From: Microlunatus flavus
Lineage (GTDB): Bacteria > Actinomycetota > Actinomycetes > Propionibacteriales > Propionibacteriaceae
Assembly: GCF_900110855.1 (NCBI RefSeq)
Contig: NZ_FOFA01000002.1
Span: forward strand, 558,001-622,000
DNA: 64,000 nt
Direction: 5' to 3'
Shown here: one piece after another, positions 34,387-45,765 of the stretch
Numbering within the stretch: position 1 is the stretch's first letter
How the letters are laid out: each line of letters starts with the position of its first letter
Position numbers and translations under genes: made by a program
Notes under the pieces: model-generated
Told to the model about the DNA's origin: nothing
The model's input: the letters and a program-made list of their open reading frames with translations, nothing else
The model's database searches: none

Positions 34387-36372
34387 TCAGCCCACGTGCA
34401 CGTGCGGGCGGCGTGAGCGGTCGCGCTCGGCGCGGCGCAGCACCTCGCGGGTGACGGGCGCGGCCTCGCCGACCCCGAAGAGCAGGAAGCGCAGCAGGTT
34501 GACCGCCGGGTTGCCCTCCGTCCACTCGAAGTAGACGTGCGGGCGGCAGCCGGTGCGGTCGCGCACGGCCAGCATCAGGGCGGCGATCGCGTTCGGCACC
34601 GTCGGCCCGCTGAGCCGCAGGACGCGGTAGCGCCCGCAGCGAACCTCGCCCACCACGTCGAGGCGGCTGCTGAAGTCCGACGGGTCGGTGATCGTGATCT
34701 CGACGAAGATCACGTCGCTGTCGGGCAGGTCGTTGTCGCGCGTCACCTGGCGCAGCTTCTCGCTGTACTCCGCCCGGTCGCCGCGGTCGGGCTCGTTGGC
34801 CACGAGACGGATCGTGCGGTGCGCGCAGTCGCGGATGAACCGGGCCGCCAGGTCGTCGAACGTCACGTCCGTGACGCGCAGCTCGAAGGCCCGCCCCAGC
34901 CGTGAGGCGAAGGAGACCGCGAGGATCGCGGCGATGAAGATCGCGGCGATCTTGACGCCGTCCGGGCGCTCGACCACGTTGGCCGCCGTCGTGTAGCCGA
35001 AGACCAGCGTCACGATCCCGAAGGCCACCGTGCGCCGCCGCTGGCCGGCGTGGTGCGCGGCGAGGGTGACGGCGAGGGCCGCCGAGGTGATGAGCACGAG
35101 CACGCCGGTCGCGTACGCCCCGCCCTGCGCGTCGACGTCGGCGTCGAAGACCACGGTGATGAGGAAGGCGCCGGCGGTGAGGATCAGCACGAGCGGGCGC
35201 ACGGCCCGCGTCCAGCCCGGCGCCATGCCGTAGCGCGGCAGGTAGCGCGGGATGAGGTTCAGCAGGCCCGCCATCGCCGACGCGCCGGCGAACCACAGGA
35301 TGGCCACGGTCGAGGCGTCGTACACGCTGCCGAAGGTGCCGCCGAGGTAGGAGTGCGCGAGGTAGGCCAGCGCCCGCCCGTTGGCCGGGCCGCCGGGCTG
35401 GAACGCCGCGGCGGGGATGAGCAGCGTGGTGACGAGGCTGCTGGCGATCAGGAAGACGCTCATGATCACCGCGGCCGTGGTGAGCAGCCGCCGGGCACCG
35501 CGGATGCGACCCGTCGGGCGCGCGGCCGTGTCGCCCTCGGCGTCGGCGACGTGCGGCATGATCGCGACGCCGGTCTCGAAGCCGGAGAGGCCGAGCGCGA
35601 GCTTGGGGAAGACGAGCAGGGCGATCGCGACGACCATCAGCGGGTCGCCGCCGTGCTGCTGCAGCAGCGCGACCTTCCAGTCGACGAACAGGTGCGGCGC
35701 GGTCAGCACGTGCTGCACCCCGACGGCGATGACGACGACGTTGAGGACGAGGTAGACCCCGACCAGCCCGACGGCGATGCCGATCGCCTCGCTGAACCCG
35801 CGCAGGAACACCGCGCCCAGCAGCCCGAGCAGGACGAGGGTGACGACGACCTGGTGGCCGCCGAGGTACGGCGCGAGGTGCGGGTTCTCGGTCAGGTGCG
35901 CCGTCGCGTCGGCCGCGGACAGCGTCATGGTGATCATGAAGTCGGTGGCGGCGAAGCCCAGCAGCACGAGGACGAGGAGCTTGCCCTTCCAGAACGACAT
36001 GAGCCGCTCGAGCATGGCGATCGAGCCCTCGCCGTGCGGGCTCTCCTGCGCGACGCGGCGGTAGACGGGCAGCGCCCCGAGCAGGGTCAGCGCGACGAGC
36101 ACGAGGGTGGCGAGCGGCGACACCGCCCCGGCGGCGAGGGCCGCGATGCCCGGCTGGTAGCCGAGCGTGGAGAAGTAGTCCACGCCGGTCAGGCACATGA
36201 CCTTCCACCAGGAGTGCTTCTTCTCCGTGGCGGCCGGCGCGGCGTGCGGGCCGGGGTGGCCCGCGGGGTGCCGCTCCGGGTGCGCGTCGGTGCCGTCCAT
36301 CAGCCAGGCGCGGACGGGGTGGGGTGCGGGCCCGGTACGGGTGGTGCTCCCGGGCACGACGGTGGTGGTCAC
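34387..36372 (-). CDS. Large APC-superfamily permease with C-terminal cytoplasmic domain
   Basis: The protein has about 661 residues. After a Pro/His-rich lead come about 12 membrane helices, starting near [20 protein letters not shown], then [16 protein letters not shown], a layout of the APC superfamily that recalls the KUP/KimA potassium transporters. A cytoplasmic domain of about 160 residues ends the protein ([20 protein letters not shown] onward). Such proteins are usually labelled amino acid permeases. Its place directly downstream of kdpE makes potassium transport a reasonable alternative, but that is inference. GTG 36372 is chosen for its GAGAG site; GTG 36465 is a weaker upstream alternative. 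The stop lies 18 nt from proS, tail to tail. Confidence 0.72.
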   Translation of the reverse strand: MTTTVVPGSTTRTGPAPHPVRAWLMDGTDAHPERHPAGHPGPHAAPAATEKKHSWWKVMCLTGVDYFSTLGYQPGIAALAAGAVSPLATLVLVALTLLGALPVYRRVAQESPHGEGSIAMLERLMSFWKGKLLVLVLLGFAATDFMITMTLSAADATAHLTENPHLAPYLGGHQVVVTLVLLGLLGAVFLRGFSEAIGIAVGLVGVYLVLNVVVIAVGVQHVLTAPHLFVDWKVALLQQHGGDPLMVVAIALLVFPKLALGLSGFETGVAIMPHVADAEGDTAARPTGRIRGARRLLTTAAVIMSVFLIASSLVTTLLIPAAAFQPGGPANGRALAYLAHSYLGGTFGSVYDASTVAILWFAGASAMAGLLNLIPRYLPRYGMAPGWTRAVRPLVLILTAGAFLITVVFDADVDAQGGAYATGVLVLITSAALAVTLAAHHAGQRRRTVAFGIVTLVFGYTTAANVVERPDGVKIAAIFIAAILAVSFASRLGRAFELRVTDVTFDDLAARFIRDCAHRTIRLVANEPDRGDRAEYSEKLRQVTRDNDLPDSDVIFVEITITDPSDFSSRLDVVGEVRCGRYRVLRLSGPTVPNAIAALMLAVRDRTGCRPHVYFEWTEGNPAVNLLRFLLFGVGEAAPVTREVLRRAERDRSRRPHVHVG

Positions 36373-36508
36373 GGCTCTCTCGCAGCTCTCGGTCGACGGG
36401 GACCGCGCGTGCGGCCCTCCACCCGAGTAGAGCGCGGGGGCACGCCCCAGCCGTCCGGCCTTCACGCGATTTCTACGCCGTGGTCCGGCCGGGTGCCTGG
36501 CGGCGGGG

Positions 36509-37209
<701 letters not shown>

Positions 37210-37213
<4 letters not shown>

Positions 37214-39777
37214 GGCACCAGGCTCCTCGCCGGCGCAACCGCCGGCAGCGAGATCGTCATGGTCAGCCCGCCGCCGGGCGTGTCCTCGGGCTCCAGGGTC
37301 CCCGACATCGCCTCGACGAGCCCGCGCGACAGGGCCAGCCCGAGCCCGACCCCGGTGCTGTTGTCGTGGTCGCCGAGGCGCTGGAAGGGCAGGAAGATCT
37401 GGTCGCGGTCGTCCTCCGGCACGCCGGGCCCGATGTCGATCACCCGGATCTCGACCCGCGAGCCGTGGCTGCTCGCCCCCACGCGGGGCGGGTGGCCCTC
37501 CGGGCTGAAGCGCAGCGCGTTCTGCACGAGGTTGGCGATGGCGCGCTCCAGCAGCGCCGGGTCGGCCCGCACCTCGGGCAGGTCGTCGGCGAGCTTGAGG
37601 ACCACCGGCTCGCCGGCCGGCCCGAGGCTCGCCACGGCCGCGTACACGACGTCGGCGACGTCGACCTCCTCGACCACGAGGGCCAGCGCGCCGGCCTGCA
37701 GCCGGCTCATGTCGAGCAGGTTCTCGACCAGGCCGCTCAGCCGGTCCAGCGAGCCCTCCGTCGCGTCGAGCAGCTCCTCGCGGTCGGAGTCCGACAGGCG
37801 CAGGCCGGGGGAGCGCAGCGTCCCCACCGCCGCCTTGGCCGACGCCAGCGGGGTCCGCAGGTCGTGGCTCACCGCGCTCAGCAGCGCGGTCCGGACGCGG
37901 TCCACCTCGGCCAGCGATCCGGCCGTGGCCGCCGTCGCCTCGAGGCGCTGCTGCTGCACGGCGCCCGCCGCCTGGGCCGCGAACGCCTCGAGCACCCGGC
38001 GGTCGTCGGCCTCGAGCGGGTGGCCGACGAGCACGAGGGTGTAGCGGTCGTCGACGTGGACCTCCGCGTCGCCCTCCCCGGGGGCCGTGCTGACCGGGTG
38101 CCCGTCGGAGGCGACGACGTCCCAGGCGTCGTCGGCGTGCTCCACGCCGGGGCCGGCACCCGCGCCCGTACGCCGCTCGAGCAGCGTCGCCCCCTGCAGC
38201 GCGAACGTCTCGCGCACCTGCCCCAGCAGCGCGGGCAGCGGGCGGGAGCCGCGCAGCACGCTGCCCGCGAGGGTGAACAGCGTGGCCGCCTCCGCCTGCG
38301 CCCGCAGGGCCTCGCGGGTCCGACGCGCCGAGGCGTCGACCACCCGGCTGAGCGAGAGGGCGACCACGAGGAACGCGACCAGCGCCACGAGGTTCTCCCG
38401 CTCGGCGACGGTGAAGAGCCGCAGGGGAGGGGTGAAGAAGTAGTTCAGCAGCAGGAAGCCGCCGACGGCGGCGAGCAGGGCCGGGAGCATCCCGCCCACC
38501 AGGGCGACGGCGACGACGAGCAGGAGGAAGACGACCAGGTCGGTGGCGAGGGACACGTCGCCGTCGACGAGGAGCAGGGCGCCGGTGACCAGGGGCAGGC
38601 CGAGGACCACCAGCAGCAGCCCGGTCAGCCGGCGCCGCAGGCTGAGCGCGCTCGCCCGGCCGGAGCGCACCCACCGCTGCCACGGTCGGCTGCGCCGGGC
38701 CGTCCGCTCGTGGGTGACGAGGTGGACGTCGATCGCGCCCGACTCCGACGTCGTCGTCACCCCGACGCCGGGCCCGAAGAGCTGGGCCAGGCGCCCGCGG
38801 CGGCTGGCGCCGAGGACGAGCTGGGTGGCGTTGACGCCGCGGGCGAAGGCGAGCAGGGCGTCGGGCACGTCGCTGCCGACGACCTGGTGGTAGGTGCCGC
38901 CGAGGTCCTCGACCAGGGCGCGCTGCCGGGCCAGGTGCGCGGGGTCGCCGCTGCGCAGGCCGTCGCTGCGGGCGACGTGCACCGCGAGCAGGTCGGCGGC
39001 GCTGGTCCGGGCGGCGATCCGGGCCGCCCGGCGGATCAGGGTGTCGCCCTCGGGCCCGCCGGTCAGCGCCACGACCACCCGCTCCCGCGTCTCCCAGGGC
39101 GCGCCGATGCCGTGGTCGGAGCGGTAGCGCTCCAGCTGCTCGTCGACCTTGCCGGCCACCCACAGCAGGGCGAGCTCGCGCAGCGCCGACAGGTTGCCGA
39201 CGCGGAAGTAGTTGCCGAGCGCCGCGTCGACCCGGTCGGAGGGGTAGACGTTGCCGTGCGCGAGCCGGCGCCGCAGGGCCTCCGGGGCCATGTCGATCAG
39301 CTCGATCTGGTCGGCCCGGCGCACGACCGCGTCCGGCACCGTCTCCTGCTGGCGGACCCCGGTGATGTCGGTGACCACGTCGTTCAGCGACTCCAGGTGC
39401 TGCACGTTCAGCGTCGTGACCACCGTGATCCCGTGCTCGAGGAGGACCTCGACGTCCTGCCAGCGCTTCTCGCGGCGCGAGCCGGGGGCGTTGGTGTGGG
39501 CGAGCTCGTCGACCAGCGCCACCTCGGGGCGTCGCGCGAGGACGGCGTCGACGTCGAGCTCACTGAGCTCGGTGCCGCGGTAGGTCACGCTCGCCCGGGG
39601 CAGCACCTCGAGGCCGTCGAGCAGGTCCGCGGTGTGGCGCCGGCCGTGCGTCTCGACCAGGGCGACGACGACGTCGGTGCCGCGCTCGAGGCGCCGCACG
39701 CCCTCCTCGAGCATCTTGTAGGTCTTGCCGACGCCGGGGGCGGCGCCGAGGTAGACCCGCAGCTCACCCCGCACCAT
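37210..39777 (-). CDS. kdpD: Sensor histidine kinase KdpD
   Basis: This is the full-length 855-residue sensor. The N-terminal KdpD domain holds Walker A (GAAPGVGKT, 11-19) and the LVDELAHTNAPGSR segment. A universal-stress-protein-like domain lies at about 225-355. Four close membrane helices (about 375-480) and a GAF-like region follow. The kinase core has AVSHDLRTPLASAK, with the phosphoacceptor His near residue 637, and an ATPase domain with N and G boxes (NLVQNALRFS, IDIGPGVPEDD, GVGLGLALSRG). Family role: it senses potassium and ionic strength and phosphorylates KdpE. ATG 39777 lies 37 nt after the kdpC stop, the only real gap inside the operon. Confidence 0.95.
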
Positions 39778-39814
39778 GACCCGATCCTCCCCCTGCCGTC
39801 ACGCCGCGCCCCCG

Positions 39815-40723
39815 TCAGCCGCGCCGCGGGAAGCGCGTGTCGAGGTCGGCGTTGAGCGTGACCACGTCCACGACCGGCTCCCCGAGGAAGCCGAGCGCCC
39901 GCCCGGAGGTGTGCGCGGCGACCAGCTGCTCGACCTGGTCGGGGTCCACGCCCCGCTCGCGGGCGACGCGGGGGACCTGGAGCTGCGCGTACGCCGGGCT
40001 GACGTCGGGGTCGAGCCCGGACCCGCTCGCCGTGACCGCGTCCGACGGCACGACGGGCGCCGCGGCGCTCGTCCGGCCCGCGTCGCGGACCGGCGTCACG
40101 ACGCCGTGCGAGTAGTCGTCGCCCGGGATCGCGCACGAGACGCGGACGCCCTCGTACGTGGCGAGGAAGGGCTGCTCGGGACAGGCCTGGTTGACGCTCA
40201 CGACCGTGGTCGCCGGACCGGTGAGGCCCTCGGTGCGGACGACGACCAGGACCGCCCCGACGCCGTCGCGGGTGCAGAAGGGCCGAGCGCCGTCCACGCC
40301 CTCCGTCGCGCCGACCTCGGCGCTGCGCGCGCAGACCTGCGTCAGCAGGCTCTGCCTGCCCTCGGCCTCGTCGGAGCCCGGCGCGGCCTTCGGGTCGGGG
40401 AGGGTGTCGACGACGTCCTCGGGGCCGAGGTTCGACGCGCTGGTCGCCGTCGGGTCGTAGCCGTCGCCGGCCGCCGAGGGCCGGGTCTGGAAGTACCGCA
40501 GCAGGGGCTTGCCGTCGGCGTCGGTGAAGGACTGGCCGACGAGGCTGCTGCCGGCGACGCTCCCGTCGGGCCGGTGCAGCAGCGAGCCGTCCGCGCGCTC
40601 GCGCAGACCGGGCAGCCGGCCGACCGCGAGGACGGCCAGCGGGTAGACGAGGCCGAGCAGGACCGTCAGCACGAGCAGGGCCCGTACGGCGGCGAGATGG
40701 GTGGACAACCAGGACGAGCGCAT
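39815..40723 (-). CDS. kdpC: KdpC subunit with an extra Cys-containing insertion
   Basis: KdpC is the single-helix subunit of the KdpFABC potassium pump. One membrane helix (about 12-35) leads to the extracytoplasmic part. Family signatures are [40 protein letters not shown] and the [17 protein letters not shown] end. The protein has 302 residues, against about 190-200 for typical KdpC. The extra 80 or so residues lie between SNLGP and VTASGSG and contain four Cys, placed where they would be outside the membrane. That invites two disulfide bonds. The start ATG 40723 is 1 nt after the kdpB stop. Confidence 0.93.
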   Translation of the reverse strand: MRSSWLSTHLAAVRALLVLTVLLGLVYPLAVLAVGRLPGLRERADGSLLHRPDGSVAGSSLVGQSFTDADGKPLLRYFQTRPSAAGDGYDPTATSASNLGPEDVVDTLPDPKAAPGSDEAEGRQSLLTQVCARSAEVGATEGVDGARPFCTRDGVGAVLVVVRTEGLTGPATTVVSVNQACPEQPFLATYEGVRVSCAIPGDDYSHGVVTPVRDAGRTSAAAPVVPSDAVTASGSGLDPDVSPAYAQLQVPRVARERGVDPDQVEQLVAAHTSGRALGFLGEPVVDVVTLNADLDTRFPRRG

Positions 40724-40724
40724 G

Positions 40725-42929
40725 TCAGGACAACCCCGGGACGAGAGCGAGCAGAAGGTCGATGATCTTGATGCCGACGAAGGGCGCGACGACGCCGCCC
40801 AGGCCGTAGACGAGCAGGTTGCGGCGCAGCATCGCGCTGGCGCCGCCGGGCACGTAGCGCACGCCGCGCAGGGCGAGCGGGACGAGGGCGACGATCACGA
40901 CCGCGTTGAAGATCACGGCCGCGAGGATCGCGGTCTCCGGGCTGTGCAGGCGCATGACGTTCAGCGCGCCCAGGCCGGGGTAGACCACGGCGAAGATCGC
41001 CGGGATGATCGCGAAGTACTTGGCGATGTCGTTGGCGATCGAGAAGGTCGTCAGCGCGCCCCGGGTGATCAGCAGCTGCTTGCCGATCTCCACGATCTCG
41101 ATCAGCTTGGTCGGGTCGGAGTCGAGGTCGACCATGTTCCCGGCCTCCTTGGCGGCCGAGGTCCCCGAGTTCATGGCCACGCCGACGTCGGCCTGGGCCA
41201 GGGCGGGTGCGTCGTTGGTGCCGTCGCCGGTCATGGCGACGAGGCGGCCGCCGGCCTGCTCCGCCTTGATCAGCGCCATCTTGTCCTCGGGCGTCGCCTC
41301 GGCCAGGAAGTCGTCGACGCCGGCCTCCTCGGCGATGGCCTTCGCTGTCACCGGGTTGTCGCCGGTGATCATCACCGTGCGGATGCCCATCCGGCGCATC
41401 TCGTCGAAGCGGGCCCGCATCCCGGGCTTGACCACGTCCTTGAGGTGGATGACGCCCAGCGCCTCCGCGGGCGCGTCGCCGCGGCGCTCGGCCACGACGA
41501 GCGGGGTCCCGCCCGCCGCGCTGATCGCGTCGACGGCCTCGCCGATCCGGGGCCCGGGCCGGCCGCCGTTCTGCCGCACCCAGGCGAGTACCGAGGCGGT
41601 GGCGCCCTTGCGGACCTGCAGCAGGCCGCCGCCGGTCGGGTCGGTGCCCTCCGGGTCGGACCCGCCGCCTCCGGGCAGGTCGACCCCGGACATGCGGGTC
41701 TGGGCGGTGAACGGCACCCAGGTGGCGTCGGCCAGCTCCCCGGCCGCCCGGGCGCGCAGCCCGTAGCCGTTCCTGGCCAGCACCACCACCGAGCGGCCCT
41801 CCGGCGTCTCGTCGGCCAGGCTGGAGAGCTGGGCCGCCTCGGCGAGGCGCTGCGGCTCGACGTCCTCCGCGGTCACCAGGTCGACCGCCTGCCGGTTGCC
41901 GAGGGTGATGGTGCCGGTCTTGTCGAGCAGCAGCGTGCTCACGTCGCCCGCCGCCTCGACCGCGCGCCCGGACATGGCCAGCACGTTGCGCTGCACCAGC
42001 CGGTCCATGCCTGCGATGCCGATGGCCGAGAGCAGCGCGCCGATGGTCGTCGGGATGAGGCAGACGAGCAGCGAGACGAGCACGATCCCGGTGACCCCGT
42101 CCGCGTCGAGGACGGCCGAGCTTCCGGCCGCCGCCTGGACCGCGCGCGAGTAGATCGCGAGCGGCTGGAGGGTGGCGACGGCGAGCAGGAAGACGATGGT
42201 CAGCGCGGCGAGCAGGATGTTCAGCGCGATCTCGTTCGGCGTCTTCTGCCGGCTCGCGCCCTCGACGAGGGAGATCATCCGGTCGAGGAAGCTGGCCCCC
42301 GGCTCCTGGGTGATGCGCACGACGATGCGGTCCGACAGCACCCGGGTGCCACCGGTGACCGCCGAGCGGTCGCCGCCGGACTCGCGGATGACGGGGGCCG
42401 ACTCCCCGGTGATCGCCGACTCGTCGACCGAGGCGATGCCTTCGACCACGTCGCCGTCGCCCGGGACGAGCTGGCCCGCCTCGACGACCACGACGTCGCC
42501 GCGGCGCAGCTCCGCGGCGGGGACGGCCTGCTCCTCCAGCCCGGTCGCCCCCGGCGTCCAGCCGACGACGCGGCGGGCCACCGTGTCCTCGCGGGCCTGG
42601 CGCAGCGCCTGGGCCTGCGCCTTGCCGCGGCCCTCGGCGACGGCCTCGGCCAGGTTGGCGAAGACGACGGTCAGCCAGAGCCAGACCACGATCGACCAGG
42701 CGAAGAGGCTGGGGTGCACGAGCGCGAGGACGGTGGTGAGCACCGAGCCGACCTCGACGACGAACATCACCGGGTTGTGCCAGAGCGTGCGGGGGTCGAG
42801 CTTGCGCAGCGCGTCCGGCAGGGAGGTCAGCAGCAGCCGCGGGTCGAGCAGGCCGCCGCCGACCCGGCGGGGCGGGTGCGGCTGGTGGTCGGGCAGCACC
42901 GGGTCGGTGCGGGTGTCCAGGACGGTCAT
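40725..42929 (-). CDS. kdpB: Potassium-transporting P-type ATPase KdpB
   Basis: This is the 734-residue catalytic subunit of the high-affinity K+ pump. TGES in the actuator domain, the phosphorylated Asp336 in DKTGT, the KGAT nucleotide-domain motif and [16 protein letters not shown] in the P-domain are all present. [17 protein letters not shown] is the membrane motif typical of KdpB. A Gly/Pro-rich loop of about 15 residues ([16 protein letters not shown]) is inserted in the nucleotide-binding domain. ATG 42929 overlaps the kdpA stop by 4 nt and has a GGAGG site with good spacing. Confidence 0.97.
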   Translation of the reverse strand: MTVLDTRTDPVLPDHQPHPPRRVGGGLLDPRLLLTSLPDALRKLDPRTLWHNPVMFVVEVGSVLTTVLALVHPSLFAWSIVVWLWLTVVFANLAEAVAEGRGKAQAQALRQAREDTVARRVVGWTPGATGLEEQAVPAAELRRGDVVVVEAGQLVPGDGDVVEGIASVDESAITGESAPVIRESGGDRSAVTGGTRVLSDRIVVRITQEPGASFLDRMISLVEGASRQKTPNEIALNILLAALTIVFLLAVATLQPLAIYSRAVQAAAGSSAVLDADGVTGIVLVSLLVCLIPTTIGALLSAIGIAGMDRLVQRNVLAMSGRAVEAAGDVSTLLLDKTGTITLGNRQAVDLVTAEDVEPQRLAEAAQLSSLADETPEGRSVVVLARNGYGLRARAAGELADATWVPFTAQTRMSGVDLPGGGGSDPEGTDPTGGGLLQVRKGATASVLAWVRQNGGRPGPRIGEAVDAISAAGGTPLVVAERRGDAPAEALGVIHLKDVVKPGMRARFDEMRRMGIRTVMITGDNPVTAKAIAEEAGVDDFLAEATPEDKMALIKAEQAGGRLVAMTGDGTNDAPALAQADVGVAMNSGTSAAKEAGNMVDLDSDPTKLIEIVEIGKQLLITRGALTTFSIANDIAKYFAIIPAIFAVVYPGLGALNVMRLHSPETAILAAVIFNAVVIVALVPLALRGVRYVPGGASAMLRRNLLVYGLGGVVAPFVGIKIIDLLLALVPGLS

Positions 42930-44602
42930 GAGAGTGCCTCCGCGAGGGGCCCGAGCGCGAGCGCGGGCAGGTAGGTGAGGGCGACGAGCACGACCGTGAC
43001 CGCGAGGAGCATCCCCACGAACAGGGGCCCGCGCGTCGGCAGCGTGCCGGCCGTGGTCGCGGCCCGGCCCTGGGCGGCGAGGGAGCCCGCGAGGCCGAGG
43101 ACGAGCACGACGGGGACGAAGCGGCCGAAGGCCATGGCCAGGCCGAGCGTGGTGTTGTACCAGGTCGTGTTGGCGCTGAGCCCGGCGAAGGCCGAGCCGT
43201 TGTTGTTGGCCGCGGAGGTGTACGCGTACAGGACCTCCGAGAGGCCGTGCGGCCCGCTGTTGAGCATCGACGCGCGGGCCGACGGCAGGGCCATGGCGGC
43301 CGCGGTGCCGACCAGGACGAGCGCCGGCGTGACGAGGAAGTAGAGCGACGCGAACTTGATCTCCCGGCCGCCGATCTTCTTCCCCACGTACTCGGGCGTG
43401 CGGCCGACCATGAGGCCCGCGACGAAGACGGTGATGACCGCGAGCACCAGCAGCCCGTAGAGGCCCGAGCCGACACCTCCGGGGGCGACCTCGCCGAGCA
43501 TCATGTTCAGCAGGACCACCCCGCCGCCTGCGGCCGGGAACGAGTCGTGGAACGAGTTCACCGCGCCCGTGGAGGTGAGCGTCGTCGCGGCGGCGAACGT
43601 CGCCGACTGCGAGATGCCGAACCGGGTCTCCACCCCCTCCGTCGCCGCGCCCACGGCGCCGGGCACCGTGCCGCCCGCCTGGGCGAGAGCGAGGTTGGCG
43701 AGGGCGACGCCGGCCAGCGCCAGCACGGCCATGGTCAGCGCGATCGCCCGGCCCTGCCCCGTGTCGCCGGTCATGAGGCCGAAGACGCGCGGGAGGCTGA
43801 AGGGGATCACCAGGATCAGGAAGATCTCGAACGCGTTGCTGACCCCGCTCGGGTTCTCGAAGGGGTGGGCGCTGTTGGCGTTGTAGAAGCCGCCGCCGTT
43901 GGTGCCGAGCTCCTTGATCGCCTCCTGGCTCGCGACCGGGCCGCCGGTCAGGTGCTGGGTGCCGCCGGCGAGCGTGGTGGCGTCCACGCCGGAGGACAGG
44001 TTCTGGACCACGCCGGTGGCCAGGAGCACCAGGGCGGCGACGAAGGCCAGCGGCAGCAGCACGCGCAGGCTGACGCGGACGAGGTCGACCCAGAAGTTGC
44101 CGAGGGTGGCGCTGCTCGCGCGGGCGAGCCCGCGGATCAGGGCGAAGGCCACCGCGATGCCGACGGCCGCGGAGACGAAGTTCTGGACCGCGAGGCCGGC
44201 CATCTGGGCGAGGTGGCCCATCGTCGACTCGCCCGAGTAGGACTGCCAGTTGGTGTTGGTCACGAAGCTGATCGCGGTGTTCCACGCCTGCGACGGCTCG
44301 ACCCCGCCGAAGCCGAGGCTCAGCGGCAGGACGGCCTGGGCGCGCAGCAGCGCGTAGAGGAGCAGCACCGAGACCGCCGAGAAGGCCAGCACGCTGCGCG
44401 CGTACGCGGCCCACGACTGCTCGGCGCGGGCGTCGACGCCGACGAGGCGGTAGACGAACCGCTCGACGCCGAGGTCGCGCTCGCTCGTCGCGACGCGGTG
44501 CAGGTGGGCGCCCAGCGGGCGGTGGACGAGCACGAGCAGCAGCACCAGGGCGGCGACGAGCGTCGTGCCCGCCAGTGGGGTGCTCATCAGTCCGGTGCTC
44601 AT
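42926..44602 (-). CDS. kdpA: Potassium channel-like subunit KdpA
   Basis: KdpA (558 residues) is the K+-binding, SKT-superfamily subunit with about ten membrane helices. The four selectivity-filter regions can be traced: [45 protein letters not shown] and [13 protein letters not shown]. Potassium enters here and is passed to KdpB. ATG 44602 shares one base with the kdpF stop (TGATG) and has a GGAGAGG ribosome site within kdpF, so the two are coupled. Confidence 0.96.
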   Translation of the reverse strand: MSTGLMSTPLAGTTLVAALVLLLVLVHRPLGAHLHRVATSERDLGVERFVYRLVGVDARAEQSWAAYARSVLAFSAVSVLLLYALLRAQAVLPLSLGFGGVEPSQAWNTAISFVTNTNWQSYSGESTMGHLAQMAGLAVQNFVSAAVGIAVAFALIRGLARASSATLGNFWVDLVRVSLRVLLPLAFVAALVLLATGVVQNLSSGVDATTLAGGTQHLTGGPVASQEAIKELGTNGGGFYNANSAHPFENPSGVSNAFEIFLILVIPFSLPRVFGLMTGDTGQGRAIALTMAVLALAGVALANLALAQAGGTVPGAVGAATEGVETRFGISQSATFAAATTLTSTGAVNSFHDSFPAAGGGVVLLNMMLGEVAPGGVGSGLYGLLVLAVITVFVAGLMVGRTPEYVGKKIGGREIKFASLYFLVTPALVLVGTAAAMALPSARASMLNSGPHGLSEVLYAYTSAANNNGSAFAGLSANTTWYNTTLGLAMAFGRFVPVVLVLGLAGSLAAQGRAATTAGTLPTRGPLFVGMLLAVTVVLVALTYLPALALGPLAEALS

Positions 44603-44715
44603 CAGAACCTCTCCGGGAGGAGCAGGGCGCACACGACGAAGACGAGGAGCACGACGGCGACCCCGAGGCCGACCGCGTTCTCCGCGCCGATCAGGGGCAT
44701 CAGGTGGGAAGTCAC
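44602..44715 (-). CDS. kdpF: KdpF small stabilising subunit
   Basis: This single-helix peptide has 37 residues from GTG 44715, or 32 from ATG 44700. The helix [22 protein letters not shown] ends in LLPERF, the typical actinobacterial KdpF terminus. KdpF packs against KdpA and stabilises the KdpABC complex. GTG 44715 overlaps the stop of the small upstream ORF by 4 nt, which argues for that start. ATG 44700 gives a length nearer the family norm. The stop overlaps the kdpA start by 1 nt. Confidence 0.85.
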   Translation of the reverse strand: MTSHLMPLIGAENAVGLGVAVVLLVFVVCALLLPERF

Positions 44716-44795
44716 AGTCGAGCACCCCCGCGCACGAGCAGGGCGAGGGCCGCGAAGACCGCGACCGTGAGCAGGACGAAGGCGGCGTCAGCCAT
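44712..44795 (-). CDS. 27-residue membrane peptide leading the kdp operon
   Basis: The ORF from ATG 44795 encodes 27 residues: an acidic start MADAAF, one hydrophobic helix ([15 protein letters not shown]) and a basic end RGGARL. It overlaps kdpF by 4 nt (GTGA) and is the first gene after the operon's promoter region. Size, single helix and position suggest an additional small Kdp subunit, or a translated leader that couples translation to kdpF. I recall similar short ORFs in front of kdpF in other actinomycetes, but cannot check this here. Confidence 0.6.
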   Translation of the reverse strand: MADAAFVLLTVAVFAALALLVRGGARL

Positions 44796-44853
44796 GGGAT
44801 CTCTTTCGCACGTCCGCCATGCCAGCAGCGCCCGCCGTCCCACCGGAGCGGTC

Positions 44854-44901
44854 TTCACGCCCCTTTCACGCCGAGCCCGTAATCTTCACGGCGCCTTCAC
44901 G
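44854..44901. promoter_or_regulatory. Phased TTCACG direct repeats, candidate KdpE binding sites
   Basis: TTCACG occurs four times, starting at 44854, 44865, 44885 and 44896, with spacings of 11, 20 and 11 nt. All are on one face of the helix. OmpR/PhoB-family regulators bind such direct repeats spaced one helical turn apart. The array lies 59-106 nt upstream of the first kdp ORF and also between kdp and the divergent TauE/SafE gene, so it could serve either. Confidence 0.5.
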
Positions 44902-44960
44902 CCGAGGGCGCACCGAGGGGCGGGAGCGGGGACCTGAGCGGCTGGGCCGGTCTGCTGGGG

Positions 44961-45743
44961 GTGGAGCTGTCCCTCGGCACGCTCGCTCTGCTCGTCCTGG
45001 CGGCGTTCGTCGCCGGCTGGGTGGACGCGGTCGTCGGCGGCGGCGGGCTCGTCCAGCTGCCGGCGCTGCTGATCGGGCTGCCGGCCGGCACGCCGCCGGC
45101 CGCGATCCTCGGGACCAACAAGGTGTCGTCGATGTGGGGCACCGCGACGAGCTCGGTCACGTACGCGCGCCGGGTCCGCCCGGACTGGCGCACCGTGGCG
45201 CCGCTCGTGGTGAGCGCGGCGATCGGCTCGGCGCTCGGCGCGCAGCTGGCCAAGCTCCTCCCGAAGGACGCCTTCACCCCCATCGTGCTCGTGGCCCTGG
45301 TCGGCGTCGGCCTCTACACCTGGCGCCGTCCGCAGCTCGGGCTGACGAACGCGGTGCGCCACAGCGGGGGCGCCCACTACGGACGGACGGCCGTCATCGG
45401 GCTCGTCGTCGGCGCGTACGACGGGTTCCTGGGGCCGGGGACGGGGTCGTTCTTCGTCATCGCGCTGGTCGGGGTGCTCGGCTACGGCTTCCTCGAGGCG
45501 AGCGCCAAGGCCAAGATCGCGAACCTCGTGACCAACCTCGCCGCGCTGGTCGTGTTCGCGGCGCACGGCACCGTGCTGTGGGGCCTCGGGCTGCTCATGG
45601 GTGCGGCGAACCTGCTCGGCGGCTACCTCGGCGCCCGGACCGCCATCGCCCGCGGGAGCGCGTTCGTGCGCCGGGTGTTCCTGGTCGTCGTCGCTGCGCT
45701 GGCCCTCAAGCTCGCCTACGACACGGTGCGCCTCTGGTGGTGA
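44961..45743 (+). CDS. TauE/SafE-family permease
   Basis: This 260-residue protein has about eight membrane helices. The family signatures are GWVDAVVGGGGLVQLPALL and GTNKVSSMWGTATSSVTYA in the first half, repeated in a related form as GAYDGFLGPGTGSFFVIALV in the second half. That is the internal duplication known for TauE/SafE (DUF81) carriers. Members export or import small sulfonates, sulfite or other organic anions; the substrate is not predictable. The start is GTG 44961. It is divergent from kdp and ends 22 nt from the convergent DUF4439 gene. Confidence 0.85.
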   Translation: MELSLGTLALLVLAAFVAGWVDAVVGGGGLVQLPALLIGLPAGTPPAAILGTNKVSSMWGTATSSVTYARRVRPDWRTVAPLVVSAAIGSALGAQLAKLLPKDAFTPIVLVALVGVGLYTWRRPQLGLTNAVRHSGGAHYGRTAVIGLVVGAYDGFLGPGTGSFFVIALVGVLGYGFLEASAKAKIANLVTNLAALVVFAAHGTVLWGLGLLMGAANLLGGYLGARTAIARGSAFVRRVFLVVVAALALKLAYDTVRLWW

Positions 45744-45765
45744 GGCCCGCCTCTGGCCGGTCGGC

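Noticed and set aside
34367-34387. 6-bp stem between proS and the APC permease gene
   Set aside because: Too short and partly coding. It could help termination but cannot be told from chance.
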